Source: Aeromicrobium erythreum (lineage in GTDB: Bacteria > Actinomycetota > Actinomycetes > Propionibacteriales > Nocardioidaceae). From it: a DNA stretch of 64,000 bases. The notes below the pieces were generated by a model. That model saw nothing but the letters and a program-made list of their open reading frames with translations, searched no databases and was not told the DNA's origin. The position numbers and the translations under genes are program-made. Location: contig NZ_CP011502.1 of NCBI RefSeq assembly GCF_001509405.1, forward strand, positions 2,666,001 to 2,730,000, in the 5' to 3' direction. Shown piece after piece: positions 18,726 to 27,737 of the stretch (position 1 is its first letter; every line of letters begins with the position of its first letter).

Positions 18726-19155
18726 GGGCGTCGAGCACCTTCTGCACGCGGCGCGCGCGGGTGTCGTCACCCTTCGCGTCGGCCACGCTGCGAGCGTGCT
18801 CCTTGCGTCGCGACGGGGCCAGGGCGTCGAAAGCGGCCCGCAGACCGGCAGCGTCGAGCGCCTCGGCCAGGGCCGCAGGCACCTCGACCTCGCGCGGCGC
18901 GTCGTCGGGGCGCAGCACGACGTCGACCTCCTGCCCCACCTCCACACCGAGCTCGGCGCGCGCCGCCTTGCTGAGGCCCACGAGGTTCTCGCCACCCATG
19001 CGGGCGAGCCGCAGGCGCGCGGTCGAGGCGCCGATCGTCACGACCACGGGGAAGGCCTTCGCGTCACCGAGCACGGCGACCTGCTCGTCGGACAGGACGA
19101 TCGCGGCGGCGGGCCCACGCGGCTCCAGCGTGGTCGTCAGGTGCAGCTCGTTCAT
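18715..19155 (-). CDS. DUF1905 / YdeI-type protein
   Basis: A 146-residue protein with an N-terminal DUF1905 beta-barrel (VVTIGASTARLRLARMGGENL) and a C-terminal helical tail (SRRKEHARSVADAK) matching the bacteriocin-protection YdeI/OmpD-associated tail. The function is poorly known. An AGGAGGAG ribosome site lies just before the ATG and TACGCT lies about 30 bases upstream, so this transcript has a normal leader, unlike many neighbours. Confidence 0.82.
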   Translation of the reverse strand: MNELHLTTTLEPRGPAAAIVLSDEQVAVLGDAKAFPVVVTIGASTARLRLARMGGENLVGLSKAARAELGVEVGQEVDVVLRPDDAPREVEVPAALAEALDAAGLRAAFDALAPSRRKEHARSVADAKGDDTRARRVQKVLDALSG

Positions 19156-19290
19156 GATCTCCTCCTGGGGTCGGGCCCAGCGTAGGACCGATGCGGGACC
19201 GTGGGGACCAGTTGCCCGTGTCCGACCTACTGCCTACCGTGGGGCGGACCGGGCCCGCACCGGGCCGTCCTCGGGGGAAGAGGCCGCACC

Positions 19291-21120
19291 ATGACCGCAC
19301 GACTGACCGTCCGCGCCGTGACCGGGCTCGCCGCAGGAGCTCTCGCGGCCAGCGCGCTCGTCGCCACCACGACACCCGCCGACGCCGGGCCGCGGCCGTC
19401 GCGACCACCTGTGGCGTCGCCGACCGCCTACGGGTCCGGCGGTGCCGTGGCCTCCGTCGACGCGGAGGCCTCGAAGGTGGGTCTGGAGGTGCTGCGTCGC
19501 GGTGGCAACGCGGCCGACGCCGCGGTCGCCACCGCGTCCGCGCTCGGTGTGACGGAGCCGTACAGCGCGGGCATCGGGGGCGGCGGCTACTTCGTCTACT
19601 ACGACGCCAAGCGCAAGAAGGTCAGCACCATCGACGGTCGCGAGACCGCGCCCGCCGGCATCACGCGCGACGCATTCATCGACCCCTCCACCGGCAAGCC
19701 GTACCGGTTCACGCCCGAGCTCGTCTCCTCCGGCGTAGCCGTCGGCGTGCCAGGCACCCCCGCCACCTGGGAGGCCGCCCTACGCGACCACGGTCGCTGG
19801 TCGTTGCGCCAGGCGCTCGCCCCGTCCATCAAGCTCGCCGAGCGGGGGTTCATGGTCGACCGGACGTTCCGCAGCCAGACGCTCGACAACAAGGACCGGT
19901 TCGCGGCCTTCCCCGACACCGCCCGGCTGTTCCTGCCCGGCGGCGACGCGCCCCAGGTCGGCAGCACCTTCCGCAACCCCGAGCTGGCCCGCACGCTGTC
20001 GCTGATCGCGGCGAAGGGGCCGCGCGCCTTCTACACCGGGTCCGTCGCCCGCGACGTCGCGCGCACGGTCCAGGCGCCGCCGAAGGACCCCGCGTCCGAC
20101 CTGCCGGCACCTCCCGGCTCCCTGACCGAGCGTGACCTCGCGACGTACCGGGTCGACCGCCAGGCGCCGACCCACGCGCGGTACCGCGGTCTCGACGTGT
20201 ACGGCATGGCCCCGTCGTCGTCGGGCGGCATCGCCGTCGGCGAGGCGCTGAACATCCTCGAGGGCTACCGCCTGGGCGGCGGCGCCCGCCTCGGCTCGTC
20301 GCTGCACCTGTTCCTCGAGGCGTCGGCGCGGGCGTTCGCCGACCGCGCGGCGTACGTGGGCGACGTCCCCGACGTCCCCGTCCGCACCCTGCTCAGCCAG
20401 CGCTTCGCCGACTCGCGGGCCTGCTCCATCGACCCCACGCAGGCGTCGCAGCGGCCGGTGGCGGCGGGAGCGCTCGACGGCGACCCCTGCACCACCCGGG
20501 CCGCCGAGGAGAAGCCGGACACCGAGAACATCTCCACCACCCACCTCTCGGTCGTCGACCGCTGGGGCAACGCCGCGTCCTACACGTTGACCATCGAGCA
20601 GACCGGCGGCTCGGCGATCACGGTGCCGGGGCGCGGGTTCCTGCTCAACAACGAGCTCACCGACTTCACGGCCGTGTACGACCCGAAGGACCCGAACCGG
20701 ATCGAGCCCGGCAAGCGGCCGCGCTCGTCGATGTCGCCGACGATCGTGCTCGACCGCGGCCGGGTGAAGTACGTGGTCGGCTCACCGGGCGGTGCCACCA
20801 TCATCACGACGGTGCTGCAGGTGCTGCTCAACCGCATCGACCTCGGCATGACGTTGCCGCAGGCGGTCGCCGCGCCACGCGCGTCGCAGCGCAACGCGGC
20901 CGTCACGCCCGCCGAGCCGGCCTTCATCGAGCAGTACGGCGGGCTGCTCGCCCCCTTCGGCCAGCAGCTGACGCCGTCGGGCGACGCGTTCACGTCGCAG
21001 GCGGAGATCGGCGCGGTGGCTGCGATCGAGCAGGACCGCCGCGGCCGCCTCACCGCCGTCGCCGAGCCGCAGCGTCGCGGTGGCGGCACCGCGCTGGTGG
21101 TGCGACCCGACCGCCGCTAG
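19291..21120 (+). CDS. ggt: secreted gamma-glutamyltransferase
   Basis: A 609-residue Ntn-hydrolase precursor that hydrolyses or transfers gamma-glutamyl groups of glutathione-like peptides. A Sec signal peptide of about 34 residues (LAAGALAASALVATTTPADA) places it outside the membrane. The autoprocessing nucleophile is T416 in STTHLS, followed by SVVDRWGNAASYTLT and the later GSPGGATIITTVLQ. The start is set by the signal peptide and the GGAAGAGG ribosome site. The organism makes mycothiol rather than glutathione, so exogenous glutathione or gamma-Glu peptides are likely substrates (inference). Confidence 0.93.
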   Translation: MTARLTVRAVTGLAAGALAASALVATTTPADAGPRPSRPPVASPTAYGSGGAVASVDAEASKVGLEVLRRGGNAADAAVATASALGVTEPYSAGIGGGGYFVYYDAKRKKVSTIDGRETAPAGITRDAFIDPSTGKPYRFTPELVSSGVAVGVPGTPATWEAALRDHGRWSLRQALAPSIKLAERGFMVDRTFRSQTLDNKDRFAAFPDTARLFLPGGDAPQVGSTFRNPELARTLSLIAAKGPRAFYTGSVARDVARTVQAPPKDPASDLPAPPGSLTERDLATYRVDRQAPTHARYRGLDVYGMAPSSSGGIAVGEALNILEGYRLGGGARLGSSLHLFLEASARAFADRAAYVGDVPDVPVRTLLSQRFADSRACSIDPTQASQRPVAAGALDGDPCTTRAAEEKPDTENISTTHLSVVDRWGNAASYTLTIEQTGGSAITVPGRGFLLNNELTDFTAVYDPKDPNRIEPGKRPRSSMSPTIVLDRGRVKYVVGSPGGATIITTVLQVLLNRIDLGMTLPQAVAAPRASQRNAAVTPAEPAFIEQYGGLLAPFGQQLTPSGDAFTSQAEIGAVAAIEQDRRGRLTAVAEPQRRGGGTALVVRPDRR

Positions 21121-21126
21121 CCCCGT

Positions 21127-21179
21127 TTCGGAACCTCATCGCCCACCTCACGCGTCAGGCTGGGCGATGAGGTTCCGAA
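21127..21179. terminator. 19-bp perfect hairpin after ggt, partly coding
   Basis: TTCGGAACCTCATCGCCCA (21127-21145) pairs exactly with 21161-21179. It follows the ggt stop by six bases. The right arm and loop encode the last residues and stop of the convergent gene (21148-21612), so the structure can end transcription from both sides. There is no clear T-run, as is common in actinomycetes. Confidence 0.65.
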
Positions 21180-21612
21180 TCTGCGGGAGAGTGCCGGGGT
21201 CCTCCAGCACGCGCCGCAACATGGCGTGCGCCTCCTCCTGGTCCTCGGCGGGGTACCCGCCCCCCGTGTGGCCGTCGAGGAGCAGCAGCGCGTCGGTGCC
21301 ATCGGCATGAACGATGCGCACCGCCACCTCGACCGACGACAGGGTGCTGCCCCAACCTGTGGCCTCAGCTGCCGCAGCCCTGAGAAAGGCCCAGAGTCCG
21401 GGCTTCGACGTGCGACTCGTCGGCGCGGACACGAGCAGGTCGGTGACGTCGGCCCACGACCACGTCGCCTCGTCGACCATCGCCTCGGCATCGACGTCGA
21501 GCCGTCGGTGCACGAGCCCCTCGGTCGTGAGCAGCACGTGATCGCGCCACGGGTCGCCGACCGCCACCGCGTCGTCGGTGGTCACCAGCCAGGCCATGCG
21601 GTGCTCGCTCAT
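21148..21612 (-). CDS. conserved hypothetical protein
   Basis: A 154-residue soluble protein with no recognised domain. The pattern is alternating beta-strands with WSWADVTDLLVSAPTSR in the middle and a C-terminal helix EEAHAMLRRVLEDPGTLPQIRNL. A PH-like or YcaO-accessory fold is possible, but nothing is demonstrable. Its ATG overlaps the stop of the upstream serine hydrolase gene (ATGA), so the two are coupled. Its last codons form half of the ggt hairpin. Confidence 0.7.
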   Translation of the reverse strand: MSEHRMAWLVTTDDAVAVGDPWRDHVLLTTEGLVHRRLDVDAEAMVDEATWSWADVTDLLVSAPTSRTSKPGLWAFLRAAAAEATGWGSTLSSVEVAVRIVHADGTDALLLLDGHTGGGYPAEDQEEAHAMLRRVLEDPGTLPQIRNLIAQPDA

Positions 21613-22505
21613 GACATCTCCCCCTCCTCAGACGCCGCTGCGGACGCCAGCTGGTCCAGCACGTCCGCCGCCCTTCGGTCGGCGAAGGCCGCCCGTCCGC
21701 CGACGGCGCTGGCCACCCCCACGATCCCTGTGGCGGGACGCCACGCCACCACCGCACCGCAGCGCATGAGAGCGCCGTGGTGGACGGCCAGGCCGTCGTC
21801 CACCCGCCATGCGTGGGGCTGCCGAGAGGGATCGAGCAGGCCGCCGTCGGCCGAGGCCCGCACGAGCGCCGCCATGTCGTCGAGGGTGGCCACGAGACCC
21901 GCCGCCCCGACGAACGGGCCGTCGCCGATCACCCACTCGTCGAGGGGGCGGCCCCAGATGCTCAGCGCCTCGACGACGTCGTCACGCTCACCGGTCCTCC
22001 GGGCGACGTCGAACGCGGTCGGGTCGAGACCGGCCGGCTCGACGAGCGTGCTCCGCACCTGCTCCAGCCACGGTCCGCCGACCTCCTTCAGCATCCGCGT
22101 CAGCACCGCGTAGCCGAGGTTGGAGTACTCGCCCACCACCCGACGACGCTGGTCGACGAGCGCGTCGAGCTCGGGCAGCACGTCGTGATCGAACCGCTCT
22201 CGCGTCCACCGCCGGTAGGGATCGAGGAGCTCGCGGCGCTGACCTGGCGCAGTGCGCGGCAGCCCCGACCGATGCCGGACGAGCTCGGCCACGGTGATCG
22301 GCGACGTCGAGTCAAGCACCTCCTCGACCCTCGTGTCCCAGGCCCACGTGCCGCGCTCGACCATCGCGTGGGCCAGCCCGGCCGTCAGGACCTTCGACAC
22401 CGAGCCCCACCGGACCGGCGCGTCGCCGCGGTGCCATCCGGACGCCCGCCAGTACTCCTCGTCGCCGGCGAGGAGCAGGGCGGCCGTGCTGGTCCGTCTG
22501 CTCAT
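21609..22505 (-). CDS. beta-lactamase-family serine hydrolase
   Basis: A 298-residue class C beta-lactamase/penicillin-binding-protein-like hydrolase without a signal peptide. SVSK (in WGSVSKVLTAG) is the SxxK nucleophile motif, YSN (in GEYSNLGYAVL) the second motif, and VHHGA is a possible third. The N-terminus is shorter than usual. It is probably an esterase or peptidase rather than a drug-resistance enzyme. It is the first gene of a two-gene unit with the coupled hypothetical gene. Confidence 0.85.
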   Translation of the reverse strand: MSRRTSTAALLLAGDEEYWRASGWHRGDAPVRWGSVSKVLTAGLAHAMVERGTWAWDTRVEEVLDSTSPITVAELVRHRSGLPRTAPGQRRELLDPYRRWTRERFDHDVLPELDALVDQRRRVVGEYSNLGYAVLTRMLKEVGGPWLEQVRSTLVEPAGLDPTAFDVARRTGERDDVVEALSIWGRPLDEWVIGDGPFVGAAGLVATLDDMAALVRASADGGLLDPSRQPHAWRVDDGLAVHHGALMRCGAVVAWRPATGIVGVASAVGGRAAFADRRAADVLDQLASAAASEEGEMS

Positions 22506-22523
22506 CCGCCCACCACGTCGGTC

Positions 22524-23513
22524 TCAGACCTTGCCGGCGGCCTTCATGTCGCGGCGCAGCTCGGGCGGGAGGGCGAAGGTGAGGGTCTCGTCGGCGGTGC
22601 GCACGGCGGCCGCGTCGGGGTGGCCGTGCTCGGCGAGGTAGGTGAGGACGTCCTGGACCAGGTCGTCGGGCACCGAGGCTCCCGACGTCACGCCGACGGT
22701 CTCGACACCGTCGAGCCACTCCTCCTGGAGCTCGCTGACGTCGTCGATGCGGTAGGACGCCGACGCGCCCGCCTCGAGCGCGACCTCGACCAGGCGCACC
22801 GAGTTCGAGGAGTTCGAGGACCCGACGACGATGACGAGGTCGGCGTCCTTCGCGATCTCCTTGACCGCGACCTGGCGGTTCTGGGTGGCGTAGCAGATGT
22901 CGTCGGACGGCGGGTCCTCCAGCTGCGGGAACTTCTCGCGCAGCCGGCGGACGGTCTCCATCGTCTCGTCGACGCTCAGGGTGGTCTGCGAGAGCCACGA
23001 CAGCCGGGTGCCCTCGGGGAACTCGAGCGCGTCGACGTCGTCCGGGCTCTCGACGAGGGTGATGTGCTCGGGCGCCTCGCCCGCAGTGCCCTCGACCTCC
23101 TCGTGGCCCGCGTGTCCGATGAGCAGGATGCGGTAGTCCTCGGCGGCGAAACGGCGGGCCTCGTGGTGGACCTTGGTGACGAGTGGGCACGTGGCGTCGA
23201 TCGTCTTGAGACCGCGCTCGGCGGCCTGCTCGTGCACCATCGGCGACACGCCGTGGGCGGAGAACACGACCGTGGCGCCCTCGGGCACCTCGTCGAGCTC
23301 CTCGACGAACACCGCTCCGCGCTCGGCCAGCGTGTTGACGACGTGCTTGTTGTGGACGATCTGCTTGCGGACGTACACCGGCGCCCCGTAGAGGTCGAGC
23401 GCCTTCTCGACGGTGATGACCGCGCGGTCCACGCCGGCGCAGTAGCCGCGCGGGTCGGCGAGGAGCACGCTCCCACCGACGGGGGGCATGCCGAGGTCCA
23501 CGTGGGTCGTCAT
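22524..23513 (-). CDS. ispH: 4-hydroxy-3-methylbut-2-enyl diphosphate reductase
   Basis: Last step of the MEP isoprenoid pathway: reduces HMBPP to IPP and DMAPP. A 329-residue LytB-family protein. The three iron-sulphur cysteines are C25 (RGYCAGV), C109 (DATCPLV) and C207 ([10 protein letters not shown]). The catalytic Glu-region TTLSVDET and substrate loop SNSSNS are present. TACGAT ends six bases before the ATG. It matches Rv1110 in conserved order and is divergent from xseA. Confidence 0.96.
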   Translation of the reverse strand: MTTHVDLGMPPVGGSVLLADPRGYCAGVDRAVITVEKALDLYGAPVYVRKQIVHNKHVVNTLAERGAVFVEELDEVPEGATVVFSAHGVSPMVHEQAAERGLKTIDATCPLVTKVHHEARRFAAEDYRILLIGHAGHEEVEGTAGEAPEHITLVESPDDVDALEFPEGTRLSWLSQTTLSVDETMETVRRLREKFPQLEDPPSDDICYATQNRQVAVKEIAKDADLVIVVGSSNSSNSVRLVEVALEAGASASYRIDDVSELQEEWLDGVETVGVTSGASVPDDLVQDVLTYLAEHGHPDAAAVRTADETLTFALPPELRRDMKAAGKV

Positions 23514-23519
23514 AGGTGC

Positions 23520-23525
23520 ATCGTA
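23520..23525 (-). promoter_or_regulatory. -10 TACGAT of ispH (leaderless)
   Basis: TACGAT six bases before the ATG at 23513. Confidence 0.5.
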
Positions 23526-23599
23526 CCGACCGGCGACAGACCGCGAGCCCGTCGGCGCGACCCCGCCAGCCGCCGACCGCCTCGTCGAGGCACGGGAAT

Positions 23600-23637
23600 C
23601 TCAGCGGAGCACGGAGAGCATTCCGTGCTCCGCTGAG
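23600..23637. repeat. 16-bp hairpin 1 in the ispH-xseA gap
   Basis: CTCAGCGGAGCACGGA (23600-23615) and its exact complement (23622-23637), loop GAGCAT. It is one of two tandem hairpins between the divergent genes; see hairpin 2 for an alternative pairing. Confidence 0.6.
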
Positions 23638-23652
23638 GAAACCGTGCCCGGT

Positions 23653-23682
23653 GGAGATTCCCAGGGCGACCTGGGAATCTCC
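23653..23682. repeat. 13-bp hairpin 2 with GCGA loop before xseA
   Basis: GGAGATTCCCAGG (23653-23665) pairs with CCTGGGAATCTCC (23670-23682) around GCGA, a GNRA-type loop. GGGAATCTC at 23594-23602 can also pair with GAGATTCCC (23654-23662), giving a mutually exclusive structure that encloses hairpin 1. The xseA -10 lies eight bases downstream, so these structures would act at DNA level or on an upstream transcript rather than in the leaderless xseA mRNA. Confidence 0.6.
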
Positions 23683-23689
23683 CACCTCC

Positions 23690-23695
23690 TAGGCT
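23690..23695 (+). promoter_or_regulatory. -10 TAGGCT of xseA (leaderless)
   Basis: TAGGCT seven bases before the ATG at 23703. Confidence 0.5.
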
Positions 23696-23702
23696 GAGGC
23701 GC

Positions 23703-24917
23703 ATGGCGCTCGACACGACGGCGGACTCCCCCGCGCCCCTGCGGCAGGTGTCGACGCTGATCGGGCAATGGGTGGGGCGGCTGGGGGCGATCTGGGTCGA
23801 GGCCGAGGTGGCGCAGCTGACCCGACGGCCCGGCGTCTGCTTCCTCGTCCTCCGCGACCTGCGGGCCACCCTCTCGATCCGCGCCACCTGCCACGTGTCC
23901 GTCCTCGACGCGTCCGCCGCGCCCGTCACCGAGGGCGCGCGGGTGGTCGTGCACGCGCGGCCGGAGTTCTACGAGCCGAACGGCTCGCTCACCCTGCAGG
24001 TGCGCGAGATCCGACCCGCCGGCGAGGGCGAGCTGCTCGCCCAGCTCGAGCGACGCAAGCAGCTGCTCGCCGCCGAGGGGCTCTTCGACGTCCGGCTCAA
24101 GAAGCCGCTGCCGTTCCTGCCCGGCACCGTCGGGCTGGTCACCGGACGCGCCTCGGCCGCCGAGCGCGACGTGCTCGAGAACGCCCGCCTGCGGTGGCCG
24201 GGCGTCCGGTTCGTCGTCCGGCACGCCCTCATGCAGGGGGCCGGCTCGGCGCGCGACGTCGTGGCCGCCGTGCAGGAGCTCGCGCCCCAGGTCGACGTGC
24301 TCGTCGTGGCCCGCGGCGGAGGGTCGCTGGAGGACCTCCTGCCGTTCTCCGACGAGTCGCTCGTGCGCGCGGTGCACGCCTGCCGGGTGCCCGTGGTCAG
24401 CGCCATCGGCCACGAGCAGGACACGCCCTTGCTCGACCTCGTCGCCGACGTCCGCGCCTCCACGCCCACCGACGCCGCCAAGCGCGTGGTCCCCGACGCC
24501 GCCGAGGAGCAGGACCGGCTCGCCCACGCCCGCTCGCGGCTGCGTCGGGCGGTCACGACCCTCGTCGACCGCGAGGCGCACGGGCTGGCGCAGCTGCGCT
24601 CACGCCCCGTCCTCGCCGCGCCGCACGTGCTCGTGGACGCGCAGCACGACGCGCTCACCCACCTGCGCGAGCGCGCCGACCGCGCCCTGCGGCACCGGCT
24701 CGACCGTGAGCACGACACCGTCGGGCACCACCTCGCGCGCGTGCGGGCGCTGTCGCCGCTCGCCACCCTCGAGCGCGGCTACGCGGTCGCGCAGACCACC
24801 GACGGGCACGTGCTCACCTCCGTGGCCGACGTGCCCGCCGCCTTCGTGGTGCGCCTCGCCGACGGCAGCGCCCACGTCACGACCGACCGCACCGAGGAGA
24901 CCCCGCATGCCGACTGA
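23703..24917 (+). CDS. xseA: exodeoxyribonuclease VII large subunit
   Basis: A 404-residue catalytic subunit of ExoVII, which degrades single-stranded DNA from both ends. An N-terminal OB-fold is followed by [34 protein letters not shown] and [26 protein letters not shown], all family signatures, then a long coiled-coil and a short C-terminal barrel ([13 protein letters not shown]). It overlaps xseB by 11 bases. It corresponds to Rv1108c. Confidence 0.95.
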   Translation: MALDTTADSPAPLRQVSTLIGQWVGRLGAIWVEAEVAQLTRRPGVCFLVLRDLRATLSIRATCHVSVLDASAAPVTEGARVVVHARPEFYEPNGSLTLQVREIRPAGEGELLAQLERRKQLLAAEGLFDVRLKKPLPFLPGTVGLVTGRASAAERDVLENARLRWPGVRFVVRHALMQGAGSARDVVAAVQELAPQVDVLVVARGGGSLEDLLPFSDESLVRAVHACRVPVVSAIGHEQDTPLLDLVADVRASTPTDAAKRVVPDAAEEQDRLAHARSRLRRAVTTLVDREAHGLAQLRSRPVLAAPHVLVDAQHDALTHLRERADRALRHRLDREHDTVGHHLARVRALSPLATLERGYAVAQTTDGHVLTSVADVPAAFVVRLADGSAHVTTDRTEETPHAD

Positions 24918-25149
24918 GCCCGAGCCCGACACCACCCTCGACCTCTCCTACGAGCAGGCTCGCGAGGAGCTGGTGTCCGTGGTGCAGCGCCTCGAGACCG
25001 GCGGCGTCGGCCTCGAGGAGTCGCTCGCGCTCTGGGAGCGCGGCGAGCAGCTCGCCACCGTGTGCCAGCGCTGGCTCGACGGCGCGCGCGAGCGCCTCGA
25101 CCGCGCCGCCCGCGGTGACGACGAGGCTCAGGACAGCGACGCGACGTAG
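24907..25149 (+). CDS. xseB: exodeoxyribonuclease VII small subunit
   Basis: An 80-residue small subunit: [20 protein letters not shown] followed by [23 protein letters not shown] is the standard XseB helical hairpin. Several copies bind each XseA. ATG at 24907 lies inside the end of xseA, so translation is coupled. The 3' end overlaps the convergent DUF4245 gene by 22 bases. Confidence 0.94.
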   Translation: MPTEPEPDTTLDLSYEQAREELVSVVQRLETGGVGLEESLALWERGEQLATVCQRWLDGARERLDRAARGDDEAQDSDAT

Positions 25150-25658
25150 CGCTCGAGCGTCGTGCGGTCGACGTCGCTCGTCACGACGGCGGTCGTGTCC
25201 TCCCGCGGCCCCGGGACCACGCGCGAGTACGTGGTCTCGTCGTCGGGCGACGACCAGCGCGTCCAGGTCTGGTCGCCGATCTCGACCTCGTCGACGCGCT
25301 CGCTGCCCGGCACCAGCTCCTCGACCGTGGCCTCCTCGGCGCCCGGCGCCTGCTGGATGCCGATGAAGCGCTGGTCGTCGGTCAGCGTGCCGAGGCTCCA
25401 CACCTCCTCACGCACCCGCGACGACGTCACCTTCCAGCCCTCGGGCAGCGACGTGGGCGCGAGCAGGTCGGCGCCCGTCTCGCGCTCGGCCCCGGGCAGC
25501 ACCGCCGCGTAGTCGACCGCCGGCACCTGCGGCTCCTTCGGCGCGTTGCCGTAGAAGAGGTGCGCCACCCCCCAGACGACGAGCAGGCCGACACCGAGCA
25601 CGCCGACCGACCGGATGATGTCGCCGAGCTTCGGGTTGCCGCGACTCGAGCCGGCCAT
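25128..25658 (-). CDS. DUF4245 membrane-anchored protein
   Basis: A 176-residue protein with an N-terminal signal anchor ([21 protein letters not shown]) and an extracytoplasmic domain beginning [14 protein letters not shown] and containing [11 protein letters not shown], the DUF4245 hallmark. The function is unknown. A GGAGG ribosome site precedes the ATG. In M. tuberculosis the homologue Rv1100 is next to glpX; here the mod operon has been inserted between them. Confidence 0.9.
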   Translation of the reverse strand: MAGSSRGNPKLGDIIRSVGVLGVGLLVVWGVAHLFYGNAPKEPQVPAVDYAAVLPGAERETGADLLAPTSLPEGWKVTSSRVREEVWSLGTLTDDQRFIGIQQAPGAEEATVEELVPGSERVDEVEIGDQTWTRWSSPDDETTYSRVVPGPREDTTAVVTSDVDRTTLERYVASLS

Positions 25659-25725
25659 GCGTCCTCCAGGAAGTGATCTCGCCGCAGACGCGGCCCGTTC
25701 ATCGGCACACGGCCGCGAGTGCGGC

Positions 25726-25731
25726 TACGCT
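25726..25731 (+). promoter_or_regulatory. -10 TACGCT of the molybdate operon (leaderless)
   Basis: TACGCT seven bases before the ATG at 25739, the first gene of the HTH-TOBE/modABC unit. Confidence 0.5.
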
Positions 25732-25738
25732 CCGCAGC

Positions 25739-26128
25739 ATGGTCGTGCACAAGCTCTCCGACGCCGCAGCATTGATCGGCGTCAGCGATGACACCCTACG
25801 TCGCTGGCAGCAGCAGGGTCGGTTCAGCCCGGTCGACGTCGACGGCCGGGCGGGCATCGAGGGCACCGAGCTGGCGCGTCTCGCCGCCGAGCACGCGGCG
25901 ACGCCCGACCACGGGCCCGAGCACACGAGCGCCCGGAACCATCTGCGCGGGATCGTCACCCGCATCACCACCGACACGGTGATGGCGCAGGTCGAGCTGG
26001 TCTGCGGCCCGTACCGCGTCGTCTCCCTCGTCAGCCGTGAGTCCGTCGAGGCGCTCGGGCTCGAGCCCGGCAGCGTCGCCTGGGCGACCGTCAAGTCCAC
26101 CAACGTCTCCCTGGAGGTCTCGTCATGA
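25739..26128 (+). CDS. HTH-TOBE (Mop) molybdate-responsive regulator
   Basis: A 129-residue protein. An N-terminal excisionase/MerR-type helix-turn-helix ([19 protein letters not shown], residues about 6-24) is joined to a C-terminal TOBE/Mop domain ([20 protein letters not shown] to [13 protein letters not shown]) that binds molybdate oxyanion. It is shorter than classic ModE, which has a LysR-type HTH and two Mop units. It is the first gene of the operon, overlaps modA by ATGA, and is probably the operon's own sensor (inference). Confidence 0.85.
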   Translation: MVVHKLSDAAALIGVSDDTLRRWQQQGRFSPVDVDGRAGIEGTELARLAAEHAATPDHGPEHTSARNHLRGIVTRITTDTVMAQVELVCGPYRVVSLVSRESVEALGLEPGSVAWATVKSTNVSLEVSS

Positions 26129-26895
26129 AGAGGCTCGCGACCGCCGCAGCCGCCGCTGCCCTGCTGCTCCCCCTCGCCGCGTGCGGCAACGACGACGCCG
26201 TCGACCCGCGGGCCGACGTCGACAGCACGCTCGTCGTCTACGCCGCGGCGTCGCTCAAGGGCACCTTCACCGAGCTGGCGAAGGAGTTCGAGGCCGCGAA
26301 CGAGGGCGTCACCGTGCAGCTGAGCTTCGGCGGCTCCTCCGACCTCGTCTCGCAGATCAGCGAGGGCGCGCCCGCGGACGTCTTCGCCTCCGCCGACGAG
26401 AAGAACATGGACACGCTCGTCGGCGACGACCTCGTGGCCGGCGACCCCCAGGACTTCGCGTCGAACACGCTCGTGATCGTCACGCCTCCGGACAACCCGG
26501 GCGACGTCACGTCGCTCGACGACCTCGCAGACCCCGACCTCGACGTCGTGGTCTGCGCGCCGCAGGTGCCCTGCGGCAGCGCCGCGCAGAAGCTCGCCAC
26601 CGCCGCCGGCGTCACGCTGGCGCCCGACAGCGAGGAGCAGTCGGTCACCGACGTGCTCACGAAGGTGACGTCGGGCGAGGCCGACGCCGGGCTCGTCTAC
26701 GTGACCGACGCGAAGGGCGCCGGCGACGACGTCCGCACCGTCGACGTGCCGCAGGCCTCACAGGTCGTCAACACCTACCCGATCGCGGTGCTCTCGGACG
26801 CCAAGCAGCCCAGCCTGGCCCGCGACTGGGTCGAGCTGGTGACCGGCTCGCAGGGCCAGAAGGTGCTGCGCGCGGCCGGCTTCGCCCGACCGTGA
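26125..26895 (+). CDS. modA: molybdate-binding lipoprotein ModA
   Basis: A 256-residue periplasmic-type binding protein anchored by lipidation: signal peptide with lipobox LAAC, C20. The oxyanion site is recognisable in [41 protein letters not shown] and AGLVYVTDA, typical of ModA. It binds molybdate or tungstate and delivers it to ModB. Overlaps: ATGA with the regulator, GTGA with modB. Confidence 0.94.
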   Translation: MKRLATAAAAAALLLPLAACGNDDAVDPRADVDSTLVVYAAASLKGTFTELAKEFEAANEGVTVQLSFGGSSDLVSQISEGAPADVFASADEKNMDTLVGDDLVAGDPQDFASNTLVIVTPPDNPGDVTSLDDLADPDLDVVVCAPQVPCGSAAQKLATAAGVTLAPDSEEQSVTDVLTKVTSGEADAGLVYVTDAKGAGDDVRTVDVPQASQVVNTYPIAVLSDAKQPSLARDWVELVTGSQGQKVLRAAGFARP

Positions 26896-27737
26896 GCCCT
26901 GGGGGCGCGCCGCTCGCGCCCGACGTGCAGCGGGGCACGGGGGCCCGACGCACCCAGCGCACGGCCGGCGACCTCCCCCGGTGGGTCTGGCTGCCCGCGG
27001 CGCTCGGTGCCGCGCTCGTGGTCGTGCCCGTCGTCGCGCTGCTCACCCGCGTCGACTGGTCGGACCTCCCGGCGCTGCTGACGTCGGAGTCGTCGCGCGC
27101 GGCGCTGTGGCTCAGCCTGCGCACCGCCGCGGCCTCCACCGTGCTCTGCGTGCTGCTGGGCGTGCCGATGGCGTTCGTGCTCGCCCGCACCCGGTTCCCG
27201 GGGCAGGCCCTGCTGCGCGCGTTCGTCCTGCTGCCCCTCGTCCTGCCGCCCGTCGTCGGCGGCATCGCCCTGCTCGCGACCTTCGGGCGCCGCGGCCTGC
27301 TCGGGTCGAGCCTCGAGGTGCTCGGCGTGCAAGTCGCGTTCTCGACCACGGCCGTGGTCCTCGCCCAGACGTTCGTGGCGCTGCCCTTCCTGGTCATCAG
27401 CCTCGAGGGCAGCCTGCGCACCGCCGGGCACCGCTACGAGACCGTCGCGGCGACGCTCGGGGCCCGGCCCTCGACCGTGCTGCGCCGGGTCAGCCTGCCG
27501 CTCGTCCTGCCCGGACTTGTGTCGGGCGCGGTCCTCGCCTTCGCGCGGGCGCTCGGGGAGTTCGGTGCCACCATCACCTTCGCGGGCAGCCTGCAGGGGG
27601 TCACGCGGACGCTGCCGCTCGAGATCTACCTGCAGCGCGAGACCGACCCCGACGCCGCCGTCGCGCTCTCCCTGCTGCTCGTCGTGGTGGCCGTGCTCGT
27701 CATCGTGCTCGTGCGCGGCCGCGAGGGTCGCTCATGA
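26892..27737 (+). CDS. modB: molybdate ABC transporter permease ModB
   Basis: A 281-residue permease with about six helices. The EAA loop that docks the ATPase reads [23 protein letters not shown], and [15 protein letters not shown] is the ModB/CysT signature in the following helix. GTG 26892 overlaps the modA stop. The N-terminus carries about 30 polar residues before the first helix. Confidence 0.94.
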   Translation: MSPGGAPLAPDVQRGTGARRTQRTAGDLPRWVWLPAALGAALVVVPVVALLTRVDWSDLPALLTSESSRAALWLSLRTAAASTVLCVLLGVPMAFVLARTRFPGQALLRAFVLLPLVLPPVVGGIALLATFGRRGLLGSSLEVLGVQVAFSTTAVVLAQTFVALPFLVISLEGSLRTAGHRYETVAATLGARPSTVLRRVSLPLVLPGLVSGAVLAFARALGEFGATITFAGSLQGVTRTLPLEIYLQRETDPDAAVALSLLLVVVAVLVIVLVRGREGRS

